64,000 nucleotides of DNA from NCBI RefSeq assembly GCF_002008365.1, contig NZ_MRDL01000051.1, positions 496,001 to 560,000 of the forward strand, written 5' to 3'. Both the position numbers and the translations under genes were made by a program. The notes below the pieces were generated by a model. It was not told the DNA's origin. It ran no database searches and saw only the letters and a program-made list of their open reading frames with translations. Source of the DNA: Rhizobium leguminosarum bv. viciae USDA 2370 (GTDB taxonomy: Bacteria; Pseudomonadota; Alphaproteobacteria; Rhizobiales; Rhizobiaceae). Position 1 is the first letter of the stretch. Every line of letters starts with the position of its first letter. This document shows positions 1-8,633 of this stretch, piece after piece.

Positions 1-164
1 TTAATCCTTGATTACCGGAAATCTCGGGCTTTAGGGAATGGGCTCGGCATAGTTTCGGACTCGGGATAAATTCCTGACCTTCATATCGATACGCTGAAGG
101 CGAAATCCCGGAATTTCCAATAGATATTCGGCTATCGGTGGCTCACTCGGAGGATAACGGCCCA

Positions 165-911
165 ATGAACATGATCGACTTGAAGGAACGGATCATCGTG
201 ATCACAGGCGGTGCGCGCGGCATCGGCTACGCTATCGCAGAGCGCGTCATCCAGTCCGGTGGCAAGGTGGCCATCTGGGACCTGAACGAAAACATGGCGA
301 AGGACAGCGCTTCCGCTCTCGGATCTGGCACGGTCGCTTTCGGCGTCAACGTCGCAGATCCCGTATCAGTGAAAAATGCGGCGGCGGCGACCGAGGAGAT
401 TTTTGGCCGTATCGACGGCCTCGTCAATTCCGCCGGGATTACCGGTCCGGTCAAGCCCACGATCGAATACGATTTCGGTGAATGGAAAGACGTCGTCGAT
501 GTCTGCCTCACGGGAACCTTCAATTGTTGCCGGCACGTCGTTCCGGTCATGTTAAAGCGCGACTACGGGCGGATTGTGAACATCTCTTCGGTTGCGGGCA
601 AGGAAGGAAATCCGAACATCGCCGCCTACAGCGCAGCGAAAGCTGGTGTGCTGGGCTTCACCAAGTCTCTTGGCAAGGAACTCGCAAAGACAGGAATCGC
701 CGTGAACGCGGTAACGCCAACCACAGCAAAGACACCTATATTGGACGGGCTGACATCCGAGTTTATCGAATATATGCGCGTCCGCATTCCGCGCGACCGT
801 TTTGTTGAACTTCACGAGATCGCTTCGATGGTCGTCTGGCTGCTCTCCGAGGAGAACTCCTTCACGACCGCATCGACGTTCGACCTGAGCGGCGGTCGTA
901 CGACCTACTGA
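165..911 (+). CDS. SDR family NAD(P)-dependent oxidoreductase
   Basis: Classical short-chain dehydrogenase/reductase of about 248 residues. The Rossmann nucleotide-binding motif (TGGARGIG) lies about 15 residues from the start, and the catalytic Ser (NISSVAG) and Tyr-x-x-x-Lys (YSAAK) are intact. The C-terminal half is somewhat atypical for the family (SFTTASTFDLSGGR instead of the usual TGQ...DGG). An in-frame GTG at 138 is possible, but CGGAGG at 148-153 is well placed for the ATG at 165, so 165 is preferred. FabG-like oxidation or reduction of an alcohol/ketone is expected from the family; the substrate cannot be read from the sequence. It stands alone, facing a convergent DUF2865 gene. 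Confidence 0.9.
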   Translation: MNMIDLKERIIVITGGARGIGYAIAERVIQSGGKVAIWDLNENMAKDSASALGSGTVAFGVNVADPVSVKNAAAATEEIFGRIDGLVNSAGITGPVKPTIEYDFGEWKDVVDVCLTGTFNCCRHVVPVMLKRDYGRIVNISSVAGKEGNPNIAAYSAAKAGVLGFTKSLGKELAKTGIAVNAVTPTTAKTPILDGLTSEFIEYMRVRIPRDRFVELHEIASMVVWLLSEENSFTTASTFDLSGGRTTY

Positions 912-1028
912 CCATGCTCAAGCGACCCGCATTCACATCCCGCCGCACGTTCACGTGACATCGCCGTCATCTCATGCGGCCTGGCACAACGCCGCTATTG
1001 CTCCGCCACCGCAGTTCCAGCTGTTCAA

Positions 1029-2126
1029 TCACTGCTGCTGTTGTGGCTGCGGGCCTGGCGTTGCCGGATTGGCGAGGTCGATCGAGCCCTGATCGCCGGC
1101 CAGAAACTGCGGGCCGACCTGACGGACGCGGTTCTGTGTGGGATCGTAGGGGCGCTCGGGAACGGATGGTTGCGGCGCGGCGGCTGCGGCATCCTTCGCC
1201 GGGGGATTGGTGCGGATGGTGGTGATCGAGCCCTGCTGCGGCGGTTCGCTCACCGCCTGCTTGCCGCGCATCTCCTCATAATAGGCTGTGAGATTGCAGG
1301 CGCAGGAGGACTTTTCCCCGGGCGTGCGGTTCTTGTAGGCAAAGGCATTTTTCATGGCGCTGTAGGGCGTGCCCGTTGCGACCGAGATCATATTCGAGGC
1401 TTCGGTGCTCGTCACGTCACGATAGAACAGTTCAGTCTCGATGCCCGGGCACATCTTGGCGCAGGTCTGAGCATCGCGGCCGAAATCGACCGACGTGGCG
1501 TTCGAGCTGATCGGGAAGAAGCCGCCGTCGCAGCTGCGCACGCACATGGTGCTGACCGGCGAGAGCATCTCGGCCCGGGGCAGGCCGTAACGCGGATCGA
1601 CCTCTTCGCCGCCGCCGAGCGGAATGAAGGTATCGGTGCGTAGCGCCTGTTCCTCGACGCTTGGCGCGGGGTCGGCGGCGCTGCGATCGCTCGGGGCATA
1701 GAAGTTTTCGCTGTTGCAGCCATTGCGGTCGAGAGCCGCGACCAGTTCGCGGCGCGCGTCGTCATCGGCGCTGTTCTGGTCGGCCAGTTCGTTGCGGCGG
1801 TCCTGGAGATAGTGGATATTGTCGATCATGCGCGCTTCGGACTGCGAAAGTTCGGCGCAATAATCGTCATTCTCGCCGCCGATCACCACCATGCTGCCCG
1901 AGGTGCAGCCATTGCTGCGCAGCTCGTTGCGAACCTTGCGCAGCTCGAGGTTCTGCTCGGCCATGGCGCTGGAATATTGGCGGGCTTCCGGGCCGTTGCC
2001 ATTGCCGATCGATCGCGGCAAGTCGGCAAGGCGACCGTGCAGGTCCTCACAGACGGCGCTGTTTTGCGCGGCGGCAGGCGCCGCAAAGGCAAGGAGAAGG
2101 GCAAGAGACAGGTTTCGGCGTTTCAC
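1029..2126 (-). CDS. DUF2865 domain-containing secreted protein
   Basis: 365-residue protein with an N-terminal Sec signal peptide (MKRRNLSLALLLAFAAPAAA, cleavage after AAA). The mature part is Cys-containing: an N-terminal predicted helical region with CEDLHGR, then a conserved central block with the motif CVRSCDGGFFPIS, then a Pro/Gln-rich low-complexity tail ending in a Gln run. The central block matches what I recall of DUF2865, a family largely limited to Rhizobiales and of unknown function. The conserved Cys pairs suggest disulfides in the periplasm. It is monocistronic, with a long untranslated region upstream. Confidence 0.8.
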   Translation of the reverse strand: MKRRNLSLALLLAFAAPAAAQNSAVCEDLHGRLADLPRSIGNGNGPEARQYSSAMAEQNLELRKVRNELRSNGCTSGSMVVIGGENDDYCAELSQSEARMIDNIHYLQDRRNELADQNSADDDARRELVAALDRNGCNSENFYAPSDRSAADPAPSVEEQALRTDTFIPLGGGEEVDPRYGLPRAEMLSPVSTMCVRSCDGGFFPISSNATSVDFGRDAQTCAKMCPGIETELFYRDVTSTEASNMISVATGTPYSAMKNAFAYKNRTPGEKSSCACNLTAYYEEMRGKQAVSEPPQQGSITTIRTNPPAKDAAAAAPQPSVPERPYDPTQNRVRQVGPQFLAGDQGSIDLANPATPGPQPQQQQ

Positions 2127-2621
2127 GGCGTCGTCCCGGAATGAGCAAAGAATCGATCGGTCGATTGCGGCCTCGATCGCCGCGCGTTGTCTCTTAACGT
2201 GTTTCTCTTAATAAGCTTGGAGAAAATCCTAGCGCATTTTCGCGATCTTATCCAGCAAATGCGGGCGACCCATCTGTTGGGGGGAATTTGTTGTGCCGCC
2301 AAAAGCGGGACTTTCTTCTTTCAGTTTTCCGGGACTCGATTCTTCTTCTCGCTCGCCAGATCAGCTTTCATAGCTACCTCCGCCACTACCCCCCAACGAG
2401 GGATGGGGAGAATTCCGGTCGCTGCAATGCCGCTTGGCGCCGGGTAGGTTTACAGACGGTGCATTCTTTATGATACCGCACTTACCACGCCTCGATCACG
2501 GCCAGTGCTTCGATGTTGACGCCGCCGCGGGAGGTGATCAAGACGTGGGATATGGGGGCAGGTCGCCGCAAGCCGCAGCGGTCTTGCGGTGGGCACGGCG
2601 AAGGCGAGAAGGACGGCGAAA
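2127..2621. other. Intergenic region with a gene relic
   Basis: About 495 bp between the DUF2865 gene (leftward) and the ribonuclease H gene (rightward). It should hold both promoters. The right part carries a degraded copy of the maeB 3' end, listed separately. I see no intact gene in the rest. Confidence 0.6.
2485..2567 (-). pseudogene. Relic of a maeB/pta 3' end
   Basis: Read on the minus strand, this stretch encodes a C-terminal peptide, SRGGVNIEALAVIEA, that mirrors SRGVVNMAALAVVEA at the C-terminus of the malic enzyme gene 0.8 kb away. At DNA level, about three quarters of bases match 3340-3422 over roughly 80 bp, including an identical run gacg/gccgccgcgggaggtga around the SRG codons. 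Upstream on the minus strand the match stops and there is no phosphotransacetylase fold, so this is a leftover 3' end and not a gene. It is in the same orientation as maeB. It may come from partial duplication of maeB or from the loss of a separate paralogous pta-like gene. Confidence 0.65.
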
Positions 2622-3155
2622 ATGTCAGGTATTTCCAACGAACTTCGCTCCCCTGCTGCGACAGTCGGGATACCCGAAGCCCAACACGGCCTCCACGTCT
2701 TCGTGGACGGTTGTCATGAACCCGGTTCCGGGCACGGGGGCTGGGCATTTGTCGCCTATCGTGATGCCGCAGAAATCGCCTCCGGCTTCGGTGGCGTCGA
2801 GGATTCCGCCAATAATTCGATGGAATTGACCGCCGTCCTCAGGGCGGCAATCTGGATCAACAGCGGAGCAAGCGGCGAGCCCGCGACTATCTGGTCCGAT
2901 TCCGTCTATGCCGTCAAAGGCTGCAACAGCCGGCGACATATCTGGAAGAACAACGGCTGGAAGAAAAGCAATCCGAACGGGAATGCCCGAAGCCGAACGA
3001 TCGCCAATGCGGAATTGTGGAAAGCGGTCGATCTTCAACTATCCCAGAATGGTCTGGTGACCATTGCCTGGTGCAAGGGCCATTCCGGCATTGGCGGCAA
3101 CGAGCGCGCGGATGCGCTTGCGGATAAAGGGCGTCTGTCGTTACGAGGTGCCTGA
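2622..3155 (+). CDS. rnhA: Ribonuclease H family protein
   Basis: RNase H fold of about 177 residues, cleaving the RNA strand of RNA/DNA hybrids. The acidic catalytic set is visible: Asp in HVFVDGC, Glu in NSMELTAV, Asp in IWSDSVYAVKG, and Asp in GNERADALADKG, with the expected spacing. The His of the flexible loop is present (KGHSGIGGNERAD). A weak leader of about 25 residues precedes the fold. Start ATG 2622 is chosen because GAAGGA at 2608-2613 is placed correctly; GTG 2589 would add 11 residues overlapping the relic region. It is more divergent than a standard RnhA (VDGCHEPG in place of TDGAC.GNPG), so it could be a second, accessory RNase HI. Confidence 0.85.
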   Translation: MSGISNELRSPAATVGIPEAQHGLHVFVDGCHEPGSGHGGWAFVAYRDAAEIASGFGGVEDSANNSMELTAVLRAAIWINSGASGEPATIWSDSVYAVKGCNSRRHIWKNNGWKKSNPNGNARSRTIANAELWKAVDLQLSQNGLVTIAWCKGHSGIGGNERADALADKGRLSLRGA

Positions 3156-3260
3156 TATGGCATCAGGACATGTATCGGAGCGGCTTCAAGGGCCGCTCGC
3201 ACCAGAGGATTTTATCCCAGGCCCCGGCCTGATATCTGCTGCATATCAACCGGCTGCAGA

Positions 3261-3281
3261 TGCTCGGGACAAGCCCGAGCA
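3261..3281. repeat. Short palindrome of an intergenic repeat
   Basis: Perfect 8-bp arms TGCTCGGG / CCCGAGCA with a 5-base loop, between the convergent rnhA and maeB genes. The surrounding bases have the look of the small palindromic repeats scattered in rhizobial genomes. It may also act as a bidirectional terminator, but there is no T tract. Confidence 0.5.
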
Positions 3282-3322
3282 TGACGAAAGGGTGGCCGAC
3301 TTTGTCAGCAGTCTGAGCCGGC

Positions 3323-5635
3323 TCAGGCCGGTTGCGATGCCTCGACGACGGCGAGTGCCGCCATGTTGACGACGCCGCGGGAGGTGACCGAGGGGGCGAG
3401 GATATGGGCGGGCAGGGCGGTGCCGAGCAGGATCGGGCCGACATGCAGGCCGTCCGTCATCGACTTCACCACACCGAGCGTGATGTTGGCGGCATCGAGG
3501 TTCGGGAATACCAGGAGGTTCGCCTCGTCGTGCAGCGTCGTGTCCGGCATGACGCGCTTGCGCAACGCTTCAGTGATGGCGCTTTCGCCGTGCATCTCAC
3601 CGTCGACCTCGAGGTCGGGTGCGGCTTCGCGCACGAGCTGCAGGGCGTTGCGCATCTTCGTGGCGCTTTCGGATTCACGCGAGCCGAAGTTGGAATGCGA
3701 GACCAGAGCGGCGCGCGGGGTGATGCCGAAACGGCGGATTTCCTCGGCCGCGAGCACCGTCGCCTCGGCGATCTCTTCGGCGTTCGGATTAAAGGTGACG
3801 TAGGTGTCGGTGAAGAAAGTGGCGCCGCGCTGCGAGATCATCAGGCTGAGGGCTGAGAAGTCGCGGACATCCTTGCGTTTGCCGATGATCAGGCGGACGT
3901 CGCGCAGATGCTTCTCGTAACGGCCTTCCAGGCCGCAGATCAGCGCATCGGCCTCACCGCGTCTCAGCGCCAGCGCGCCGATGACGGTGGTGTTGGTGCG
4001 TACGATGGTGCGGGCGGCTTCCGGGATGACGCCGCGGCGGCCGACGAGGGAGAAATAGAGATCGACATATTCGCGGAAGCGCGGATCGTCTTCCGGGTTG
4101 ATGACCTCGAAATCCTGCAGCGGCCGGATGCGCAGGCCGTAGCGCTTCAGGCGTGTCTCGATCACTTGCGGGCGGCCGATCAGGATCGGTTCGGCAAGGC
4201 CTTCCTCGAGCAGCACCTGGGCGGCGCGCAATACGCGTTCGTCCTCGCCTTCGGAGAAGATGACGCGCTTGCGCTCGGCGGCCTTGGCGGCGGTGAAGAT
4301 CGGTTTCATGACGAAGCCGGAGCGGAAGACGAAGCGGTTCAGCTGGTCGAGATAGGCGTCGAAATCCTGGATCGGGCGGCGCGCGACGCCGCTCTGTTCG
4401 GCGGCCTTGGCGACCGCAGGCGCGATGCGCAGGATCAGGCGCGGATCGAAGGGCGAGGGGATCAGATAATCGGGGCCGAAAACCGGGGTCTCGCCGGAAT
4501 AGGCGCGGGCGGCGACATCCGACGGCTCTTCGCGGGCAAGGGCGGCGATGGCGCGCACGGCCGCCATCTTCATTTCCTCATTGATCGTCTCGGCGCCGCA
4601 ATCGAGCGCGCCGCGGAAGATATAGGGGAAGCAGAGGACGTTGTTGACCTGATTGGCGAAATCCGAGCGGCCGGTGCAGATCATCGCATCGGGGCGGGCA
4701 GCACGGGCGAGATCCGGCATGATCTCCGGCGTCGGATTGGCAAGCGCCATGATCAACGGCTTGTCGGCCATCTGCGCCAGCAATTCCGGCTTCAGCACGC
4801 CGGCCGCCGACAGGCCGAGGAAGACGTCGGCGCCGCCGATATTTTCCGCCAGCGTACGCGTGTCGCTCTTCTGGGCATAGATGGATTTCCATTCGTCCAT
4901 CAGCTCGATGCGGCCCTCATAGACGAGGCCTTCGAGATCGTGGACCCAGATGTTTTCGCGTTTTGCCCCGAGAATGACAAGCAGGTTGAGGCAGGCAAGG
5001 GCGGCGGCACCCGCGCCGGAGGCGACGATCTTGATGTCGGCGATGTTCTTACCGGCGAGTTCCAGCCCGTTCAGGATCGCGGCGGCGACGATGATCGCCG
5101 TACCGTGCTGATCGTCGTGGAAAACGGGGATCTTCATCTTCTCGCGCAGGCGCCGCTCGACCTCGAAACATTCCGGCGCCTTGATGTCCTCGAGGTTGAT
5201 GCCGCCGAAGGTCGGCTCCAGCGAGGCGATGGTCGAAACCATCTGGTCGACGCCTGCCGCGTCGATCTCGATATCGAAGACGTCGATGCCGGCGAATTTC
5301 TTGAAGAGCACCGCCTTGCCCTCCATAACAGGCTTGGAGGCAAGCGGGCCGATATTGCCGAGGCCAAGCACGGCGGTGCCGTTGGAGATGACGGCAACGA
5401 GATTGGCGCGCGAGGTATATTCGGCCGCCATTTCGGGATTGTCGCGGATGGCAAGGCAAGGGGCGGCAACGCCGGGCGAATAGGCAAGCGCCAGGTCGCG
5501 CTGGTTGCCGAGCGGCTTTGTCGCCTGGATCTCCAGCTTGCCGGGGCGGGGATAGCGGTGGAAGAAAAGCGCCTGTTCGTCGAGATCGCCGCTCGTCAGA
5601 TTCTTTTCCGTCTTCGATTTTTCCGGGTGATCCAT
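3323..5635 (-). CDS. maeB: NADP-dependent malic enzyme with C-terminal phosphotransacetylase domain
   Basis: 770-residue two-domain protein converting malate to pyruvate and CO2 with NADP+ reduction. The N-terminal part (about residues 20-420) is the malic enzyme: YSPGVAAPC, the catalytic region FDIEIDAAGVDQ and EDIKAPECF, FHDDQHGTAI, and the GAGAAALACLNLL nucleotide-binding loop. The C-terminal part (about 435-770) is phosphotransacetylase-like (FSEGEDERVLRAAQ ... SRGVVNMAALAV), a fusion typical of rhizobial TME/DME enzymes in which the second domain is not needed for malic activity. Rhizobial malic enzymes matter for using dicarboxylates in symbiosis. Start ATG 5635 is chosen for GGAGG at 5641-5645; an upstream ATG at 5674 is in frame. 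Monocistronic; divergent from the flavin oxidoreductase. Confidence 0.96.
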   Translation of the reverse strand: MDHPEKSKTEKNLTSGDLDEQALFFHRYPRPGKLEIQATKPLGNQRDLALAYSPGVAAPCLAIRDNPEMAAEYTSRANLVAVISNGTAVLGLGNIGPLASKPVMEGKAVLFKKFAGIDVFDIEIDAAGVDQMVSTIASLEPTFGGINLEDIKAPECFEVERRLREKMKIPVFHDDQHGTAIIVAAAILNGLELAGKNIADIKIVASGAGAAALACLNLLVILGAKRENIWVHDLEGLVYEGRIELMDEWKSIYAQKSDTRTLAENIGGADVFLGLSAAGVLKPELLAQMADKPLIMALANPTPEIMPDLARAARPDAMICTGRSDFANQVNNVLCFPYIFRGALDCGAETINEEMKMAAVRAIAALAREEPSDVAARAYSGETPVFGPDYLIPSPFDPRLILRIAPAVAKAAEQSGVARRPIQDFDAYLDQLNRFVFRSGFVMKPIFTAAKAAERKRVIFSEGEDERVLRAAQVLLEEGLAEPILIGRPQVIETRLKRYGLRIRPLQDFEVINPEDDPRFREYVDLYFSLVGRRGVIPEAARTIVRTNTTVIGALALRRGEADALICGLEGRYEKHLRDVRLIIGKRKDVRDFSALSLMISQRGATFFTDTYVTFNPNAEEIAEATVLAAEEIRRFGITPRAALVSHSNFGSRESESATKMRNALQLVREAAPDLEVDGEMHGESAITEALRKRVMPDTTLHDEANLLVFPNLDAANITLGVVKSMTDGLHVGPILLGTALPAHILAPSVTSRGVVNMAALAVVEASQPA

Positions 5636-5869
5636 CGCCGCCTCCGTGCACGTCTTTTGGGGAGTTCCCTCCATACATCAATCGGATACGGGCGACAGTA
5701 TGGAAATGAGGGATGGGAGAAGTTTTCGTGAGATGGGCGGGGGACCCGCGGGACGACCATTCGACCCTGATGCCAATGGCTAATCCTTTTGGAAAACTTG
5801 TTTGACGACCTCAACAGGCGCAGGATGCCGGACGCGACGGTGCGGGGCGCCGGTCGCATGGAGGAAATC

Positions 5870-7309
5870 ATGGACAATTTGAACCTCACGACCCTGCAAA
5901 GGGGGCAGACGATGGTCAATGACGTGGCCATCGATGCTTTTGCCGCCGGATTTCGCGGCAGTCTCCTGACCAGTAAAGACATGGATTACAACGAAGCGCG
6001 GACGATCTGGAATGCGATGATCGACCGCCGGCCCGGGCTTATCGCGCGCTGCGCCGGTGCTGCCGATGTGGTGCGGGCGGTGCGGTTTGCACGCGACAAT
6101 AATCTGCTCGTTTCGGTGCGTGGCGGCGGCCACGGCATCGCCGGCAATGCTGTCTGCGAGGGCGGTATCGTCATCGACCTGTCGGCGATGAAATCGGTGC
6201 GGGTCGATCCGCAGACGCAGCGTGCCAGGATCGAGCCGGGCGCGACACTCGCCGACGTCGACAAGGAAACGCTGGCCTTCGGGCTGGTGCTGCCGACCGG
6301 CATCAATTCCACCACCGGCATCGCCGGCCTGACACTCGGCGGCGGTTTCGGCTGGCTGACCCGCAAATTCGGGCTGACGCTCGATAATCTGCTTTCGGTT
6401 GATGTGGTGACGGCCGATGGCGAGCTGGTCAAGGCGAGCGAAAAAGAAATGCCGGATCTCTTCTGGGCGCTGCGTGGCGGCGGCGGCAATTTCGGCGTCG
6501 TGACTTCTTTCGAATTCCAGCTCAACCCACTCAACACAGAGGTTCTCGCTGGGCTCGTCGTGCATCCCTTCGCCGATGCTGAAAAGGTGCTCAAGGAGTA
6601 CCGGCAGGCGCTGGAGGCGGCCCCTGACGAACTGACCTGTTGGGTGGTGATGCGTCAGGCGCCGCCGCTGCCGTTCCTTCCGGCCGAATGGCACGGCAAG
6701 GAGATCGTGGTGCTGGCCATGTGCTATTGCGGAGACATTGCGGCGGGCGAAAAGGCAACGGCCAGATTGCGCGCGATCGGAAATCCGATTGCCGACGTCG
6801 TCGGCCCAGTGCCGTTCACCGGCTGGCAACAGGCATTCGACCCGCTGCTCACGCCCGGTGCGCGCAATTATTGGAAGAGCCAGGATTTCGCCTCTCTCTC
6901 GGATGCGGCGATCGACGTCCTGCTCAACGCCGTGCGCAAGCTGCCCGGACCGGAGTGCGAGATCTTCATCGGCCATGTCGGTGGTGCCGCTGGCCGCGTA
7001 CCCACCGAGGCGACTGCATTTCCGCAACGAAGCTCGCATTTCGTCATGAATGTGCATGCGCGCTGGCGGGAAGCCGGGATGGATGGAAGCTGTATCGGTT
7101 GGGCGCGGGAGCTCTTCGAGGCAACCAAGCCGCATTCGGTCGGCACCGCCTACATCAACTTCATGCCGGAGGACGAGGTCGATCGGGTCGAAAGCGCTTA
7201 CGGCGCCAACTACGGTCGCCTTGCCGAAATCAAGCGGCGTTACGATCCGAACAATCTGTTCCGGATGAATCAGAACGTGAAACCGATGGCGGCGGTGCGA
7301 GCTGCCTGA
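5870..7309 (+). CDS. FAD-binding oxidoreductase, berberine-bridge-enzyme type
   Basis: About 479 residues. An FAD_binding_4 (PCMH) domain occupies the N-terminal half: RGGGHGIAGNA contains the His (about residue 88) that usually carries 8-alpha-linked FAD, followed by LTLGGGFGWLTRKFGLTLDN. The cysteine used for a second covalent FAD bond in bicovalent members is not at the usual place, so single attachment is likely. The C-terminal BBE motif is clear (YGRLAEIKRRYDPNNLFRMNQN). These enzymes oxidise sugars, alcohols or alkaloid-like substrates with O2; the substrate here is unknown. Start 5870 is favoured by GGAGG at 5860-5864; longer in-frame ATGs lie at 5789 and 5858. Confidence 0.88.
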   Translation: MDNLNLTTLQRGQTMVNDVAIDAFAAGFRGSLLTSKDMDYNEARTIWNAMIDRRPGLIARCAGAADVVRAVRFARDNNLLVSVRGGGHGIAGNAVCEGGIVIDLSAMKSVRVDPQTQRARIEPGATLADVDKETLAFGLVLPTGINSTTGIAGLTLGGGFGWLTRKFGLTLDNLLSVDVVTADGELVKASEKEMPDLFWALRGGGGNFGVVTSFEFQLNPLNTEVLAGLVVHPFADAEKVLKEYRQALEAAPDELTCWVVMRQAPPLPFLPAEWHGKEIVVLAMCYCGDIAAGEKATARLRAIGNPIADVVGPVPFTGWQQAFDPLLTPGARNYWKSQDFASLSDAAIDVLLNAVRKLPGPECEIFIGHVGGAAGRVPTEATAFPQRSSHFVMNVHARWREAGMDGSCIGWARELFEATKPHSVGTAYINFMPEDEVDRVESAYGANYGRLAEIKRRYDPNNLFRMNQNVKPMAAVRAA

Positions 7310-7341
7310 CGGGACTGGCGTGGAATCAAGGCGTTGGAGCC

Positions 7342-7372
7342 TCCGCCGCGCGTTTGCTTAACGCGCGGCGGA
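7342..7372 (+). terminator. Strong hairpin downstream of the flavin oxidoreductase
   Basis: Perfect 12-bp arms (TCCGCCGCGCGT / ACGCGCGGCGGA) with a 7-base loop, 32 bp after the stop codon. No T run follows, so it may stabilise the 3' end or mark a repeat rather than act as a classic intrinsic terminator. The remaining bases to 7607 hold no gene that I can support. Confidence 0.55.
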
Positions 7373-7607
7373 CCTGCCCAAGGCGAGCCGCAACCGCGCG
7401 GTGATGTCGCTCCAATGCATTGAGGCGATCCTCATGATAGAGTCGGTTTGTGGCCAACGTCCTCGCCATCAAGGGGCTCTAGTTTCGGGGCAAGGCCACA
7501 TGACGCATTGATGTTCGCTGCGCTTGAGGATTGGGCCGAATACGGCGCTGGCAATTTGGTGAGCGTGACCCGCCACTGGTTCTGTAGCGGCGCTCTGCAA
7601 GGCGTCG

Positions 7608-8357
7608 CTAACCGCCGGGCATCGGCGTAAGCGTCACGTCTGCGCCATAGGCATCGCGCAGTTCGCCTTCCTGTCCCGGCTGCCGGTCGGCGGCCTGATG
7701 CAGCAGGATCGACTCGTATCCTTGCGAGCGCGTCCCCTCGATCAGCGTGATATCGGCGTTTCCAGGATTGTCGGAGCGCTCGAACCACTCGACAGGGCGG
7801 TGCAGGAAATTCATTTCGACCGCCCGGTTGGTGACGCCATGACCGACGATCACAACGTCGCGGTCGCTATTTTCGGCATCGTGCATAACGGTCTGCAGGA
7901 ACAGGCGCACCCGCTGGGCCACATCCGCCCGGCTTTCGCCATCCGGCGGCCGCGCGTAGAACTTGCCGCTGTTGCTGCGCAGCCTCGCCCATTTTTCGAA
8001 CTCCTCGGGAAACTTCTGCTTCTGTTCGGCGTGGTCATAGATTTCGGTGAAGAGACCGAAATCCTGCTCGCGCAGCAGATAATCTTCCCTGATATCGCCG
8101 ACGACGCTTTCCGGCAGGGCTTCGAGCAGCGCATCCTTGCTCTGCCGCGTCCTCAGAAAGGGCGAGTACCAGATCTGCAGCTTGCCGAAACCCGCGCTCG
8201 GCAATGCGTTGAGATAGGAGGCGATCACGCCGCCTGCCTCGAGTGCCTGCCGATGGCCCCACTGCGTCAGCGGCACGTTGTGATCGCCGAATTGGCGGTA
8301 GGCCTGTTCGTTGATGTTGCCGAGGGATTCGCCGTGGCGAACGAGAAAAAGACGCAT
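7608..8357 (-). CDS. Histidine phosphatase family protein (phosphoglycerate mutase-like)
   Basis: 249 residues starting with the family signature LVRHGESLGN, in which the His is the phosphorylated nucleophile. The second catalytic His is in VIVGHGVTNRAVEM, and the Arg in FLRTRQSKDAL fits the phosphate pocket. Members act as cofactor-dependent phosphoglycerate mutases or broad phosphatases; the long insert (LLREQDFGLFTEIYDHAEQ) is like the phosphatase branch found near adenosylcobalamin or fructose-bisphosphate phosphatases, so a phosphatase is more likely. Substrate unknown. It reads away from the 23-bp repeat block, which lies just upstream of its start. Confidence 0.88.
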   Translation of the reverse strand: MRLFLVRHGESLGNINEQAYRQFGDHNVPLTQWGHRQALEAGGVIASYLNALPSAGFGKLQIWYSPFLRTRQSKDALLEALPESVVGDIREDYLLREQDFGLFTEIYDHAEQKQKFPEEFEKWARLRSNSGKFYARPPDGESRADVAQRVRLFLQTVMHDAENSDRDVVIVGHGVTNRAVEMNFLHRPVEWFERSDNPGNADITLIEGTRSQGYESILLHQAADRQPGQEGELRDAYGADVTLTPMPGG

Positions 8358-8437
8358 CAGCCATCCCGCATTGTCGGATATGAATCGCCGCCATCATGAA
8401 CGCCCTGAATGCGCAGGGCAACATGGTAGGCCTGGCG

Positions 8438-8552
8438 GCGACGGGCATCCTGCCCGCGCGGCGACAGGCATCCTGCCCGCGCGGCGACAGGCATCCTGCC
8501 CGCGCGGCGACAGGCATCCTGCCCGCGCGGCGACAGGCATCCTGCCCGCGCG
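8438..8552. repeat. Five tandem copies of a 23-bp repeat
   Basis: Five head-to-tail 23-bp units, GCGACAGGCATCCTGCCCGC plus GCG. The first copy differs by one base (acggg instead of acagg) and the other four are identical. The block lies between the divergently transcribed phosphatase and phosphoesterase genes, in the region that should hold both promoters. Unit length is not a multiple of three, so long open frames across it are an artefact. There are no spacers, so it is not a CRISPR. Confidence 0.95.
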
Positions 8553-8633
8553 GAATGATCGGGTTTGCAGCGCTTTTCCCGGTCTTGTCATCTTCCTGAA
8601 ACACGAGTCTGTTTTTGGAAGGCTAGATGAAAG

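Noticed and set aside
2187..2473. Small plus-strand frames in the rnhA upstream region
   Set aside because: No ribosome site, composition unlike the genes, and they overlap the expected promoters.
3908..5731. 607-codon open frame on the plus strand opposite maeB
   Set aside because: It is the antisense shadow of a conserved gene; the product is rich in Arg/Asp/Gly without motifs, and no ribosome site precedes it.
8438..8552. CRISPR array
   Set aside because: The 23-bp units are directly adjacent without spacers, and no cas gene is present.
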